DNA of 64,000 bases from Strix aluco (lineage: Eukaryota; Chordata; Aves; Strigiformes; Strigidae). Each line of letters starts with the position of its first letter. Positions within the stretch are counted from its first letter, which is position 1. Both the position numbers and the translations under genes were made by a program. Below, piece after piece: positions 1-10,858 of this stretch. Where the stretch lies: positions 137,690,841 to 137,754,840 of the forward strand of contig NC_133932.1 in the NCBI RefSeq assembly GCF_031877795.1, in the 5' to 3' direction. The notes under the pieces were generated by a model. The model worked only from the letters and a program-made list of their open reading frames with translations. It was not told the DNA's origin and searched no databases.

Positions 1-769
1 GAGCTACAGAGAAGAAAAAAAAAATAAAAAAAGGGGGATAGAAATGCGTGGTTCCTGGAGCAGGGGCAGGAGGAGGGAAGCTGGTGGGTTCATGGGGGTA
101 ACGTGCTGCCCGTGGGGGATCTGAGCAGGCAGACAGGCCGAGACCCTTCCCGCCAGGATCCTCTCCAGCCAGCCCATGCTCCCTGCCCTGTTGCTCTCAA
201 ATCTGAAAGCCACAAGGCAGGGATCGATGCTGGCCTTGGCGCACGTCTGGGCAGGCAGCCTGGAAGAGGAGTGTGCCTCTGGCTGCTGAGGGGTTAGAAG
301 GTTAAAATTCACGTGAGTGAGGCCAGCGGCGGCCTGGGCTGGGCTCCTGGCTCTGCCAGCTCCCAGCTTCATCCCCAGCAGCAGCACGAAGCTGGGCGCA
401 TTCTCCCTGGGGCTGGCGTGAACCCGATCTTCATGTAGCCACGGTGGGAGTTAGCCCATCCCCGTGTGCGGGACGCATCCAGGGGAGGTGTAGGCTTGAA
501 CTTCATCGCGTCTGGGTGAGCGTTAACGCCAAGACCTGCCACCTCCGCGCTATTTGCTGTGAGTGTCCGGGGAGGTGCTCGCTGCTGAACCGCAGCGGTG
601 TGGCTGCAGGAATGTCTGTGCAGAGCCAGGACCCAGGTCCCGGGTGGTTTCTGAGCTGCTCGTTTCACCCCCTCCTCAGAGCCCACGGTCCAGCATGTTC
701 CCTGGCTTCCTCACTTCAGGGGTTTCATTGCTCTTGCTCAGAGTTCCCCTAATTGGAACAGAATTCCCC
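1..769. other. No gene recognised
   Basis: Moderately GC-rich sequence with an A-rich start (about 12-33). No open frame has a recognisable domain, and I see no repeat I can name. The reading frames here are short and overlap on both strands, as expected by chance in GC-rich DNA. Confidence 0.5.
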
Positions 770-1412
770 TGAACATGAGCCAGCAGTGTGCCCGGGTGGC
801 CAAGAAAGCCAACGGCATCCTGGCTTGGATGAGAAATAGTGTGACCAGCAGAAGCAGGGAGGTGACAGTCCCCCTGTGCTCTGCACTGGTGAGGCCACAC
901 CTGGAGGGTTGTGTCCAGTTTTGGGCACCTCAATACGAGAGAGATCTCGAGGGGCTGGAGGGAGTGCAGAGGAGGGCAACGAGCTGGGGAAGGGCCTGGA
1001 GAATAAATCCTGTGAGGAGAGATTGAAGGAGCTGGGACTGTTCAGTGTGAGGAGGAGAAGGGGAGGGGAGACCTCATCACTCTCTACAGCTCCCTGAAAG
1101 GACGTTGTAGAGAGGTTGGTGCTGGTCTCTTCTCCCAGGGAATTAGTGACAGAACAAGAGGGAACGGCTTTAAACTGCAACAGGGGAGGTTCAGACTGGG
1201 CATGAGGGAAAAATGTTTCCCAGCAAGAGTGGTCAGAGAGTGGAATAGGCTGCCCAGGGAGGGGGTGGAGTCCCCATCCCTGGGTGTGTTTAAGGGCCGT
1301 TTGGATGAGCTGTGGGGGGATGTGGGGTAGGGGAGAACTTTGTAGAGTTGGGCTGAGGGTTGGACTCGATGATCCCGAGGGGCTTTTCCAACCTGAATGA
1401 TTCTGTGATTCT
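770..1412 (+). mobile_element. CR1 LINE 3' end, 5'-truncated
   Basis: The plus strand encodes the C-terminal part of the CR1 ORF2 reverse transcriptase (peptide [16 protein letters not shown], then [15 protein letters not shown]), followed by the CR1 3' tail and the terminal GATTCTGTGATTCT tip at 1,399-1,412. CR1 is the main avian LINE and normally inserts as a 5'-truncated copy, which this is (about 0.64 kb of a 4-5 kb element). It shares its subtype with the copies near 8,845 and 49,955, with matching tails. The coding part contains frame breaks, so the copy is dead. Confidence 0.93.
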
Positions 1413-3049
1413 AATTCCGGGTGAATTAGCGATGCTGCTAACTAAGCTCCTCATGCTTTGGTAGTCATGGAGAGAAACAAACCCCTACTCTTTAGAAAAG
1501 CCTGTTACCTCCTGACGCAGCGGGGTGTGCACCCCTTCCAGCTCCCTGTTTATTCCAGAAAACAAACCCAGTCTCTTCTTTCCATGTGTCGTTATTTTCC
1601 TACTGATGGGGTTCGTACGGATTCTTCCTGTTTCTGTCTGTCGGGGTCCGCAGTGCCCAGACCCTGTGGTCTGGGGCTCTGGTACTCCTCGGCACCAAGC
1701 AGAGCTGAGCAGTGACGCCCGTGTCCCGTGCGTGATGCTGCTGTTAATTGAGCTTTGCAATTAGACGGGGCTTTTCCAGTACTGGCACTATTGGGGTTGC
1801 AGCCTGCCCCAAGCCCAGCTCCTTCCTTTCCTCCCCCCCTCCATGCCGTACCCAGGTGCTTCTCACCTTGCCACCACACTCTGCTGCTCCCCCCGCAGCC
1901 TGGGGCTTCCCTGGGGTTTGGCTGAACCTCACGCTGGGGGTTTTGGGCTCCGTCCCACTGTCAGGGTCCCTCGAAATCCCGCCCTGCCCCTGGGCCAGGC
2001 ACAGCCTCCTCAGCTGGTTTTTGGCCCCAGGTTTTGCTCCATCACTTGGGCTGTTTTGGGCTCAGCTCGGGAAGGCTGTAAGCCCTGATGCTGAGCCTCT
2101 CCCAGCTGGAAAACTCTGACTTTTTTTCCTTTTCTTTGTGCCTCTGCATGTATTTGAGCTGATGCTTCTTAATTTACAGCAGTAAAGTGTAACTTCACTC
2201 TGCAGCCGCAATGCAGCAGGAAAACAAGGAGCTTGTTTTTCCCCCCAAGGCTCTTTCCTATCTATTTCCCTATTTTAAAAGTTACAATTTTTAATGTATC
2301 GCTTTCTTGCTGTAGAAAGCGTCCTCTGAACTTTTTGTAGACGCTGTTGAGAAACACCAGATGACAAATACAGGGGAGTACTCGGAGACTCGCCCCATCT
2401 CTGCCCAGAACTCATTTGTGCTCCGTAAAAAAATGAGGCATTTATGCTGGGGGAGGATGCCGATTCCCTGGCGTTCCTGCATTGCCTCGGATTCTTTTTT
2501 TTTCCACCAGCATCGAAGTCAAACTCAGTAACAAGCATAAAATATTGCCTGCAAATAGTGCAGCTATTTCTGTTTAATATTTGCTCAGCTCCTGCTCTCT
2601 GTTGCTTCCCCCCTCGTCCCGCAGCGGAGCGATGCCGTGCGGGTGGTTGGACAGCGAATGCCTGGGTTTCGCCGGAATAAAGTGATGGAGCAGCTTTTGT
2701 GAGACTTCAGTGAGAGATATCTGGGGGAAGGGGGAGGAGCAGCACCCGCGGGCACAGCGCCCTTTCTTTGGGGGGCTCTTTGTGGCTGTCTTGGCAGACG
2801 CTGGCTGCCGTGTCAAGGAAATAATCGATAGTCTGCGGATAATAGTCCCAGAGGGTAGAGCTGGTAATGCCTCAAACAAAAACCTCAAGGCCCAGCTGTG
2901 TGGCCTTTGTGATTAGTCTCAGGAATGTCACCCAAGGAAGTGGGAGAGTATTGAAGGGTGCTCCTCCCCCCTCCCTTGGGGCTGTATTGACAAACTCCTT
3001 AGATAAGCTCAAAGCAGGGAAAACTGGGCTGAGTGAAACCAAATGTTTG
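1413..3049. other. No gene recognised
   Basis: Unique-looking intergenic DNA. I see no domain, RNA gene or clear mobile element. Open frames on both strands are short and of biased composition. Confidence 0.45.
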
Positions 3050-3175
3050 GGTGAAAGGCCTGATAAGAGGTGAGGGTTCTGCCCCAGAAGCTGGATGGTT
3101 GTTCAAGAAGCATGGAGGCAGCAAAAATCTGTGGGAACTGAGGAAAAAATAAAGCCGGGGAGGATGGTGGGCAAG
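3050..3175 (-). repeat. Diverged, inverted partial copy of the 10,640/17,940 repeat
   Basis: Read on the minus strand, this stretch aligns by eye with the segments at about 10,640-10,760 and 17,940-18,060. They share the core CAGTTCCCACAG, then TTTTTGCTGCC, a CTTCT stretch, and the spaced words CAGCTTCTGGGGCAG and CACCTCTTA. Identity seems roughly 70-75 percent. The flanking LTR and CR1 of those two blocks are absent, so the shared core is probably an older interspersed repeat. Family unknown. Confidence 0.5.
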
Positions 3176-3434
3176 CATGACCACCAGCTGCACTGGACGA
3201 GGGGGTTGGGGCACCCCATTCCCCCTCAACGCATGTGCTGAAGCCCCGCTCCACCTTCTCGTCTCTCCTGGAAATGAGTCCGTGGTATCTCTGCCTCTCC
3301 TCGTCTCGTATGCAAATCAGCTGGTAAAACGAACTGAAAAGACAACAGAAAACTTTGCTGGGCGTGCACCCACCACCTGAGAGAATGGGCCTGAGACAAC
3401 GCTGGATCCAGGGGTGGTGAGCGGATTTCTTTGA

Positions 3435-3704
3435 CTTTCCCCTTTTCCCCCCCCTTTTCCCCCCCCTTTTCCCCCCCCTTTTCCCCCCCCTTTTCCCCCC
3501 CCTTTTCCCCCCCCTTTTCCCCCCCCTTTTCCCCCCCCTTTTCCCCCCCCTTTTCCCCCCCCTTTCCCCCCCTTTCCCCCCCTTTCCCCCCCCTTTCCCC
3601 CCCCTTTTCCCCCCCCTTCCCCCCCCTTTCCCCCCCTTTTCCCCCCCCTTTCCCCCCCCCTTTTCCCCCCCTTTTTCCCCCCTTTTCCCCCCTTTTTTCC
3701 CCTT
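3435..3704. repeat. C/T minisatellite, mostly T4C8 units (left arm)
   Basis: About 270 bp of almost pure pyrimidine. The first half is a 12-bp unit of four T and seven to eight C repeated about eleven times, followed by shorter variants. The minus strand is therefore runs of seven or eight G separated by AAAA. Reading frames through it (Gly-Gly-Lys or Ser-Pro-Pro-Phe repeats) are artefacts. The array stops abruptly at the edge of the solo LTR that begins at 3,705 and resumes in altered form at 4,362. Confidence 0.95.
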
Positions 3705-4361
3705 TGATACCATAAAAGCCAGTCGGAGAAGAACTCTCTAAAACTCAGAAGTCCGAGTGTTAGAAAGCAGGCATTCTTTATTTCAGCGCTGGGTGCACGG
3801 GGGATCTCTCCACCCAACGTGCACACCTAAGCCAGTGAATCTACAACTTAAATGTAGGTATCTCATACATACTCATGAGGTCTCACAACACAAACATACA
3901 TATTTATAACACAGTGTAATTGGTTCTGAAGTTTTGTGTCAACAGTTCCTTCCGCCTTATCTGAAATGTGATGCGTGTCCTTGAGATGGGAGTCATCCGT
4001 TTGGGCCATAAACGTACCAACATTCTCATGCTCTCTTCCGCCTTATCGGAAACGTGATGCGATGCGCATCCTTGAGTGGAGTCATCCCTCTTGGATCACA
4101 GATGTCCTCCATCTCTGGGTGTCAGAGGCCCAGACTCACTTCGTTGACTCATAAAATGCCCGTATATCTCTCGTCACCCTGGTGCTCTGTCCTTGGGGCC
4201 TCTATCTGTGTTCAGTATGCTTGTTTTCTTTGTTCTCACAGTTCAGAACTGCCTTGTTCTCACAGCTCAAAAAGGCCTTAATTTAAACAGACAAATCTCA
4301 AGCTTACTATTGCTAACCATTCTATAGTTATGTACTTAATTTTCTTAACATTTCTATATCA
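3705..4361 (-). mobile_element. Solo LTR of an endogenous retrovirus (ERVK-like)
   Basis: Read on the minus strand, the element starts TGATAT and ends GGTATCA, so the edges form the short inverted repeat TGATA/TATCA expected of an LTR. A polyadenylation signal, AATAAAG, lies near 3,776-3,782, followed by a U5-like stretch. No internal retroviral sequence adjoins it, so it is a solo LTR left by recombination. It lies inside a C/T-rich minisatellite, with pyrimidine units directly on both sides, so a target duplication (CCTT on both sides) cannot be trusted. An imperfect 60-bp segment occurs twice inside it. The family call rests on general resemblance to avian ERVK LTRs. Confidence 0.75.
3949..4095. 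repeat. Imperfect direct repeat inside the solo LTR
   Basis: Segments at about 3,949-4,008 and 4,035-4,095 both begin CTTCCGCCTTATC, continue with GAAA(T/C)GTGATGCG, then TCCTTGAG and GTCATCC. The copies differ at roughly a fifth of positions. Tandemly repeated blocks in U3 are common in retroviral LTRs and often carry enhancer sites; that role here is inferred. Confidence 0.75.
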
Positions 4362-4639
4362 CCTTTTTTCCCCCTTTTTTCCCCCTTTTTTCCCCCTTTT
4401 TTCCCCCTTTTTCCCCCTTTTTCCCCCTTTTTCCCCCTTTTTCCCCCTTTTCCCCCCTTTTCCCCACTTTTTCCCCACCTTTTCCCCACCTTTTCCCCAC
4501 CTTTTCCCCACTTTTCCCCACTTTTCCCCACTTTTCCCCACTTTTCCCCACTTTTTTCCACTTTTTTCCACTTTTTTCCACTTTTTTCCACTTTTTTCCA
4601 CTTTTTTCCACTTTTTTCCACTTTTTTCCACTTTTTTCC
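4362..4639. repeat. C/T minisatellite, graded units (right arm)
   Basis: About 280 bp of pyrimidine-rich repeat. Units change in blocks from left to right: T6C5, then T5C5, then CTTTTCCCCA-like units, then about nine copies of CTTTTTTCCA. The block order suggests successive local expansions. Together with 3,435-3,704 it was probably one array before the LTR landed in it. Confidence 0.95.
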
Positions 4640-6131
4640 CTCTCCTTCAGATTTATAAGAGACCACATCACATATTACCTAACCGGTCATTTGGTGTCAT
4701 TTCACCTTAATTTAACCCAAGGGGATCACGGAACTTTGTAACTCCCTGGGCTCCCAGTCTGGGCGGTGACAGCAGGCGGGGGGGTCGCTGCGATCGGGGC
4801 CGAGCTGCCGGGATTTGGCCCCTTCGTGCTGCGCATCCCGCGGGGCCCCACACGCCCGACTCAAGGAGCTGCTTTCCGCCCTCTGGGTGTTTGGGGCTGT
4901 GTGTTACCTTGGGCCTGTGAGTTTTTGGTAACATTGATTTTAAGTTTTTTTAAATTCAAAATACCAAAGCATTTTTTTTTTCCAAGGAAAAACAGCACAC
5001 ACCAAGAATTCAGAAGTTTTCACAGCTGCAAACAGAAAGCTCTGGGTACCCGTGGCCAGATCCTACCGCTGACTTTCAGCCCGAGGCATCCCCTGCCCTG
5101 CGGGGCTGAGGCTCCCAGAGCAGCGTGGGGAACCTCCGCGCTCGCTCCCGATGCTCTGCCCGGGCTGAGTCTGTACCCTGGAGCTGAACAGGAGCACCCC
5201 ATTTCTGGACCCTGGCACCCAGCTCCGCCATCCTCCCCTGCCTGGCAGCTCTGTGCTCCTCAGCCCTGCTCTCCCCTTCCCAGGTGCTGGCGACGGGATG
5301 CTGCCACAGCTGCTTCTGCATGGTTTCCCTCAGAGGTGATTTGGTGCAGGAGAAAGAAATGTTTTCTCCTGTCTGTTGGGTATGTGCAGGCACTGACTTC
5401 CAGATGCACGTGTGTGAATATTTGGCCACTCTTGTGAAAAACAGGGGAAGAGGAAAAACTGATCTGATCCGAGACTGGAGCAGGGATCTGGGGTAGATCC
5501 AGGACCTTGCAGAGATCTCCCTCTTGGACAGCTGCACTGGGCAAAAGTACGTCCTTTTGGCTTTGAACTACACCCAATACTTGTATATTTACCACCAATT
5601 CCGACCTTGGGTGCTTTTTGTGAGTAAGAAGAACTTGGCATTAGCAAGGCCATGTGTGTTGCTCTTTGCCTGCTGCAGGTTTTTGCAGGTTTTTTTTCAT
5701 ATTATTTCTGCAGCACTTCTTACCTGATGGTCACGTAGGTGAACGAAGCAATTCCTGGGGAAAAGGGGGAAGGCGGTCTGGTGAAACTATGGATTCAATA
5801 AACCCACCAGCTGGTGACCGCCAGGACCTGGGCGGGATGAAGTGAGACAGTGGTGCTTGGTGCCAAACTGACCCCATTTGGTGTTTCCAGAAGACAGGAA
5901 GACACAGCTGTACCGGGGCGAGCGGGGGTCCCCCCAGAAGGGCCCTGCAGCCCCATGGACGCGCAGGCAGTTACCGGTTGAGGGAAGGGCACTCACAGCA
6001 CCCGAGGGGTGTTGGATGCTGGGTGGTTGGGCCTCTTCCTTGCTGTCTCTGCATCTTCCAGGCTCTTTCTGATTTGCCTGGGCAAGGAAACTTGAGACAA
6101 GAGCCTTCTGGTGAGTGTCCCCACTTGATTC
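4640..6131. other. No gene recognised
   Basis: Mixed-composition DNA with a short T/A-rich part near 4,930-4,985 and a T-rich part near 5,690. No protein domain, RNA gene or recognisable repeat was found. Confidence 0.45.
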
Positions 6132-6515
6132 ACAGAATCCCAGAATGATCTCGGTTGGAAAAGCCCTTGAAGCTCCTCCAGTCCAACCATGAACCTCACC
6201 CTGACCGTTCCCAACTCCACCAGATCCCTCAGCGCTGGGTCAGCCCGACTCTTCAACCCCTCCAGGGATGGGGACTCCCCCCCTGCCCTGGGCAGCCCAT
6301 TCCAACGCCCAACAACCCCTTCTGCAAAGAAATCCTTCCGAAGAGCCAGTCTGACCCTGCCCTGGCGCAGCTTGAGGCCATTCCCTCTTGGCCTGTCGCT
6401 GGTTCCTTGGCTCAAGAGACTCATCCCCCCTCTCTGCACCCTCCTCTCAGGGAGTTGGAGAGGGCCAGGAGGTCTCCCCTCAGCCTCCTCTTCTCCACAC
6501 TAAACCCCCCCAGTT
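6132..6515 (-). mobile_element. CR1 LINE 3' end, second subtype
   Basis: The plus strand starts with the reversed CR1 tip (CACAGAATCCCAGAATGATC) and then the reverse complement of the CR1 tail. On the minus strand it encodes RGNGLKLRQGRVRLALRKDF and LPRAGGESPSLEGLKSRAD, a C-terminal piece of CR1 ORF2. The match to the sister copies ends at about 6,515, giving a copy about 0.38 kb long. It belongs to the same subtype as the copies near 10,157, 13,887 and 17,452. Confidence 0.92.
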
Positions 6516-8844
6516 TGCCCGCTGTCCCTCAGCCAGACCAAGCCCAGCTCTGCCAGCAGCACCTCGCAGGAGAGGGCTCGGCTCAGGTCCTGTGGAGCTG
6601 GAGCAGGGCTACAGGGGAGGGAGTTTCTCCTCGGGGGTGTCCCGTGGTGCAGGGTTACTTGGTGGCTGCTTTCCTGCATGGAAAAGCACTTGCCAGGGCT
6701 GAAGCGTTCCCAGGCCACGGCTGGGACACCAGTGACTTCACCACCGGCAAAGCTGGTTATCGCAGTTCCTGACGCGGTGCTTGGAGGGGTCTGTGAGAGT
6801 GGGGTGTCCCGGGGGAGCCCAGTTTTTGAGACATGACTCAGGCAGCGTTGGTCCCCTTGGTGGGGAAACAGGCTCGAGTCGCTGTGCAGCTTCCCGGCAG
6901 CCTTGACCCAGAAAGGCTCATTTTAAACACATACTCAGGGTTGTGAATGTCAACGAACGGACTCATCAACGGCGTGACCCACCAAAACACCCAACGGGAG
7001 GGGAACGTGGTTGTGGCTTCCCTTGGGAGTGTCCCGGGGCTGGGGAGTTGGGCATGGGCACCTCCATCTGAAATGGGAGGTGATGGTGCAGGCTGGGAGT
7101 AGCTCGAGGGATGCCCTCAAGGGCCACAAACCTCACCACCAAGAGCAGGGAGACAAGCAGCCACCCCTGGCAAAAATACCCAGAAAAGGTGAAAGAGGAG
7201 AAAACATGGAGGAGAAGATGGTGGATGTGCACACCAAAAGAGCAGGGCAGCAGCAAGGGAAGAGGAGAAGTGATGGGCAGTGAGAAAGGCAGCTTCAGGA
7301 TTTAGGATTTAAACCCAAACCCAGCCCCCTCAGGGCACCCCAAATCCCTGCCAGGCTGGGACTTCTGCTGGCACACGGCCACATCGCAGAGCCTGGGGTG
7401 CACCCCATCAGCGGGGAGGGAGCAGGTAACGGGGGGCTCTGCCAACACGCAGCCACAGGCTAAAGATAGAGCTTGTGCCTGTCAGCTGGGTTTCACAGGA
7501 GGCAGGTTTCTGGCAAGGGAGCCGGCTGTTTTTCCTGCAGGATTATGGATGTTCCCGCACCGAAGCGCGTGGGCTTCGCCCCAGGTGGGTTTCTCCACGG
7601 TTCCTGCCGGCGCTGCGAGAGCTGAACCTTGCGCTGTGCGGGCTGAGCCGGAGCATCGGAGGGTGCAGCGGCTCGTGAGTCACCCGCAGCCTCAAGGGAG
7701 CGTTATTAATTGGGAGGCCTCGAGGCTGCTGCAGCAAGGACTGCCAGCAATTGCTTCTCCCTCCTCTCCTATTAAAGATTTTGTTGGCAACCCGGGTGTC
7801 AGAATGAGGGCTTGAAACTTCCCTCCTCCGGGTCCCCTGTGATAAACACCCACACCTCCCCGGGTGACGCCTCCCAGCCTTGGGCTGTCGGCAGGTTTTA
7901 TCAGCTCCTGCAGACTGGGAAGGACCTTAACGACATCAATCCAGCCCCCGACGGCTGCTCCTGTGCTCCCTGGGGCTGGCACGGCCGTGTCGGTGCTGCC
8001 CGAACCTGTCCCAGTCCTTGCTCCTCTCCCGATTCCTCCTCTGGTCACCATCTCCTCTCCTGAGCTGTCCTGGGGGCATCCGCTGCTTCGCCGGGTCCGG
8101 GCTGGCCTGGTCCCGTGGCCAGGCGCTGTCAGAGTCAGCTGGTCTGACACCCCTCTCCCTTTTGGTGTGTTTTACCCCATTTCCACTCAAGTCCAGTCAT
8201 TCTTCTCTTCAAGCCAGCGATCGTTTACTGGATGAGTCACAGAGCAGCACAACTTGGGCAAAAATCCAATCCTGCTTTGGCAGGGGATTTATAAGTGCCC
8301 CCCTCCATCTATTACACAATAGAGGATAGTTAGGGAGTAATCAGTATGAATGCTAATTATGATATTAATAAAATTAGAAAGGAAAAGCCAAAGTCTTTAG
8401 GAAAGATTCCTGACTGCAGGGTGAAGGCCGGGGGAAAAAAAAAACCTCCAATACATTGGAAAAATATTTTGAAATTAATATAAAGCAAAGCAAATACTCT
8501 CCCTCAGTGATGGATGTGGTAAAACCGCCGGTAATGCTGCAGAGAGAAGGGAGGTGTTTGGTTGAGCCCTGTCTTTGAAAAGCAGCCAGCCACTGCCCCC
8601 GCATCACGGGCAGATTAAGAAGCACCTTTAGACCCTTTGGGGACAAAGTGTCTGATCACCCACTGCAGGGAGCGGTTTTGAACTGAGTGTCAGGATTCTC
8701 TTCATATTTGAATTGGGTGAGAAGGATGTGGCCCAAAATCTGGAAGCTGGGAAGTGCTGGTGTTGCCCAGTCCTGGATAACTGAGGTTCCCTCCTGCGCC
8801 CTCAGGGTCACGCTGCAAAGACCAGAAGGTCACCGGGGCCAGTC
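6516..8844. other. No gene recognised
   Basis: GC-rich, with short overlapping frames on both strands and no recognisable domain. Around 8,280-8,500 the composition turns AT-rich. A short stretch near 7,540-7,590 has splice-like borders, but no conserved peptide supports an exon. Confidence 0.4.
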
Positions 8845-9220
8845 GGTGTGGTTTGAGGAGGAGAAGGTGAGGGGAGACCTCATCACCCTACACCTATCCG
8901 AAAGGACATTGTAGAGAGGTTGGTGCTGGTCTCTTCTCCCAGGGAATTAGTGACAGAACAAGAGGGAACGGCTTTAAACTGCAACAGGGGAGGTTCAGAC
9001 TGGGCATGAGGAACAAATGTTTCCCAGCAAGAGTGGTCAGAGAGTGGAATAGGCTGCCCAGGGAGGGGGTGGAGTCCCCATCCCTGGGTGTGTTTAAGGG
9101 CCGTTTGGATGAGCTGTGGGGGGATGTGGGGTAGGGGAGAACTTTGTAGAGTCGGGCTGAGGGTTGGACTCGATGATCCCGAGGGGCTTTTCCAACCCGA
9201 ATGATTCTGTGATTCTGTGA
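8845..9220 (+). mobile_element. CR1 LINE 3' end, 5'-truncated
   Basis: It matches the last 0.37 kb of the CR1 copy at 770-1,412 almost base for base, including the GGGAATTAGTGACAGAACAAG stretch and the tip GATTCTGTGATTCTGTGA ending at 9,220. It is truncated further at its 5' end than that copy. Confidence 0.93.
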
Positions 9221-9811
9221 CAGCATCTCCCAGTTCGGGTGCCTGACTCAGGTCCTCTCCTACACCGTCAACTCCACAAGTTTTCCTCCACAACCTGCCT
9301 TTGCCCCTTTGCTCGGGGGGGGGGGGGGGGGGGGACACCCCTCTCCCACCAGCACCCCCGAGCAGGATGGGGCAATGCTGCGCGGGTTTCCCTGCTCCCA
9401 CCATCTGACACGGGCCACTGTCACCTTTAGGGAATGGCTCTTGATTGGCACTTAAAATCTGAATGCCCTGCGCTGGCTCTGGGTTTCCATGGAAGCTGAG
9501 GCTGTTCCTGCAGCCTCTTTCTTGAGGCTCTTTCTTGCCGTTTGTGTTTCACCGTGCGGGCTGTAGCGCGGGGTGGGTCAGAGCCTCGGCAATCGGGCAG
9601 GTAGGAAAAACACAACAGGAAGGCTCTGACTCAGCTTTGCCTCGGGTGATGGGGTGCGTTGCAGTGCGATTGTCACTGCGTGGTGGGGGCTGATCCTGGC
9701 CGGACCTGGGAGCAAAGTCTGTCAGACACACCAGGAAAGGCTCCTGGACGCGTCGTCCTGCACTACAGCAGGCAGCGAGCATCCCCCAGCAAGGGCCCGG
9801 CCATGGTCCTG
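9221..9811. other. No gene recognised; G20 run
   Basis: GC-rich DNA carrying an uninterrupted run of twenty G at 9,315-9,334, a likely unstable mononucleotide tract. Nothing else recognisable. Confidence 0.5.
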
Positions 9812-9812
9812 T

Positions 9813-10093
9813 TGTCCCTCAAACAGGGCTCGTCCCCGCTGTGCAAGAGCCAATCACACACCCAGAGCTGAAATACCAGTTTTATTCCATAGTTGTGCAA
9901 AGAGGGGTGCGGAGGGGGGGGAATCCACCAAGCCAGCGCCCCACACAGAGGAACTACAGCCTATTTAGCCTGTTACACGATTAGGAAAAACCTGTCTAAG
10001 TTTACACTCCTTGGTCCATAATTACCACCCCACTTGCTATTGGTTAATTCTATTTAAATTAGCCATGCTTGCTGGGTAAATTAGCTCCTTGCA
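9813..10093 (-). mobile_element. LTR-like element, 281 bp (copy A)
   Basis: Read on the minus strand the segment starts TGCAAGG and ends GGGACA (TG...CA). It carries, in order, a CCAAT box (ACCAATAGCAAG), a TATA-like CTAAATAGG and the polyadenylation signal GGAATAAAAC. That order is what an LTR shows. No protein-coding internal region is attached, and I see no convincing target duplication. The same LTR recurs at 17,126-17,406. Family not identified. Confidence 0.65.
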
Positions 10094-10156
10094 GGTGTGG
10101 GGGGGGCAAGTTTTTTCGATCTTGACTTGAGTCGATGGTTGCAATCTCAAACTGAA

Positions 10157-10627
10157 TGACTCGAGCGTGTCCAGAAAAGGGCAACAGAGCTGGTGCAGGG
10201 TCTGGAGCACAGGTGTGATGGGGAGCGGCTGAGGGAACTGGGGGGGTTTAGTGTGGAGAAGAGGAGGCTGAGGGGAGACCTCATGGCCCTCTCCAACTCC
10301 CTGAGAGGAGGGTGCAGAGAGGGGGGATGAGTCTCTTGAACCAAGGAACCAGCGGCAGGCCAAGAGGGAATGGCCTCAAGCTGCGCCAGGGCAGGGTCAG
10401 ACTGGCTCTTAGGAAGGATTTCTTTGCAGAAGGGGTTGTTGGGCGTTGGAATGGGCTGCCCAGGGCAGGGGGGGAGTCCCCATCCCTGGAGGGGTTGAAG
10501 AGTCGGGCTGACCCAGCGCTGAGGGATCTGGTGGAGTTGGGAACGGTCAGGGTGAGGTTCATGGTTGGACTGGAGGAGCTTCAAGGGCTTTTCCAACCAC
10601 GATGATTCTGGGACTCTGGGATTCTGA
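10157..10627 (+). mobile_element. CR1 LINE 3' end within duplicated block A
   Basis: The plus strand carries the CR1 tail from GAGCGTGTCCAGAAAAGGGC to the tip ending GGGATTCT. It encodes the ORF2 C-terminal scrap KLRQGRVRLALRKDFFAEGV. It is the same subtype as the copies at 6,132, 13,887 and 17,452 and sits at the same place inside both duplicated blocks, so it was there before the block was copied. Confidence 0.92.
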
Positions 10628-10858
10628 TCTCCCCCTGCTGCCTTTACTTCTCCCCCAGTTCCCACAGGTTTTTGCTGCCTTCCTGCTTCTCAGGCAGTCA
10701 CCCAGCCTCTGGCACCTCTGGGGCAGGACGCTCCCCTCTCTCTTACCAGCCCTTTGTCACCTGTGTGCTGGGAAGGGCGTTAGCAAGGCCTGGATCCTAC
10801 GGGCTGACACAGTGGAGCTGCTGATTCCTGGTCCTTGTGCTGGATGAGAAACATTTGT

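Larger units (their letters stand above)
9812..10858 (+). repeat. 1.04-kb duplicated block, copy A
   Basis: The block consists of an LTR-like segment (9,813-10,093), about 60 bp of variable sequence, a CR1 tail (10,157-10,627) and about 230 bp of a further repeat. The same order and orientation recur at 17,125-18,158. Over most of the length the copies differ by only a few percent, but the 60-bp spacer after the LTR has diverged strongly. The left border of the shared sequence coincides with the LTR edge to within a base. No coding potential beyond CR1 debris. Confidence 0.9.

Noticed and set aside
3009-3826. Long minus-strand frames with Gly-Gly-Lys repeats
   Set aside because: They are translations of the C/T minisatellite; all frames of a repeat without stop words stay open.
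4328-4671. Lys/Gly-rich and Phe/Pro-rich frames
   Set aside because: Artefacts of the right arm of the C/T array; they overlap each other on both strands.
7540-7590. Exon-like stretch with CTGCAG before and CAGGTGGG after
   Set aside because: Only about 40 bp, no conserved peptide and no neighbouring exon; chance splice words are common in GC-rich DNA.
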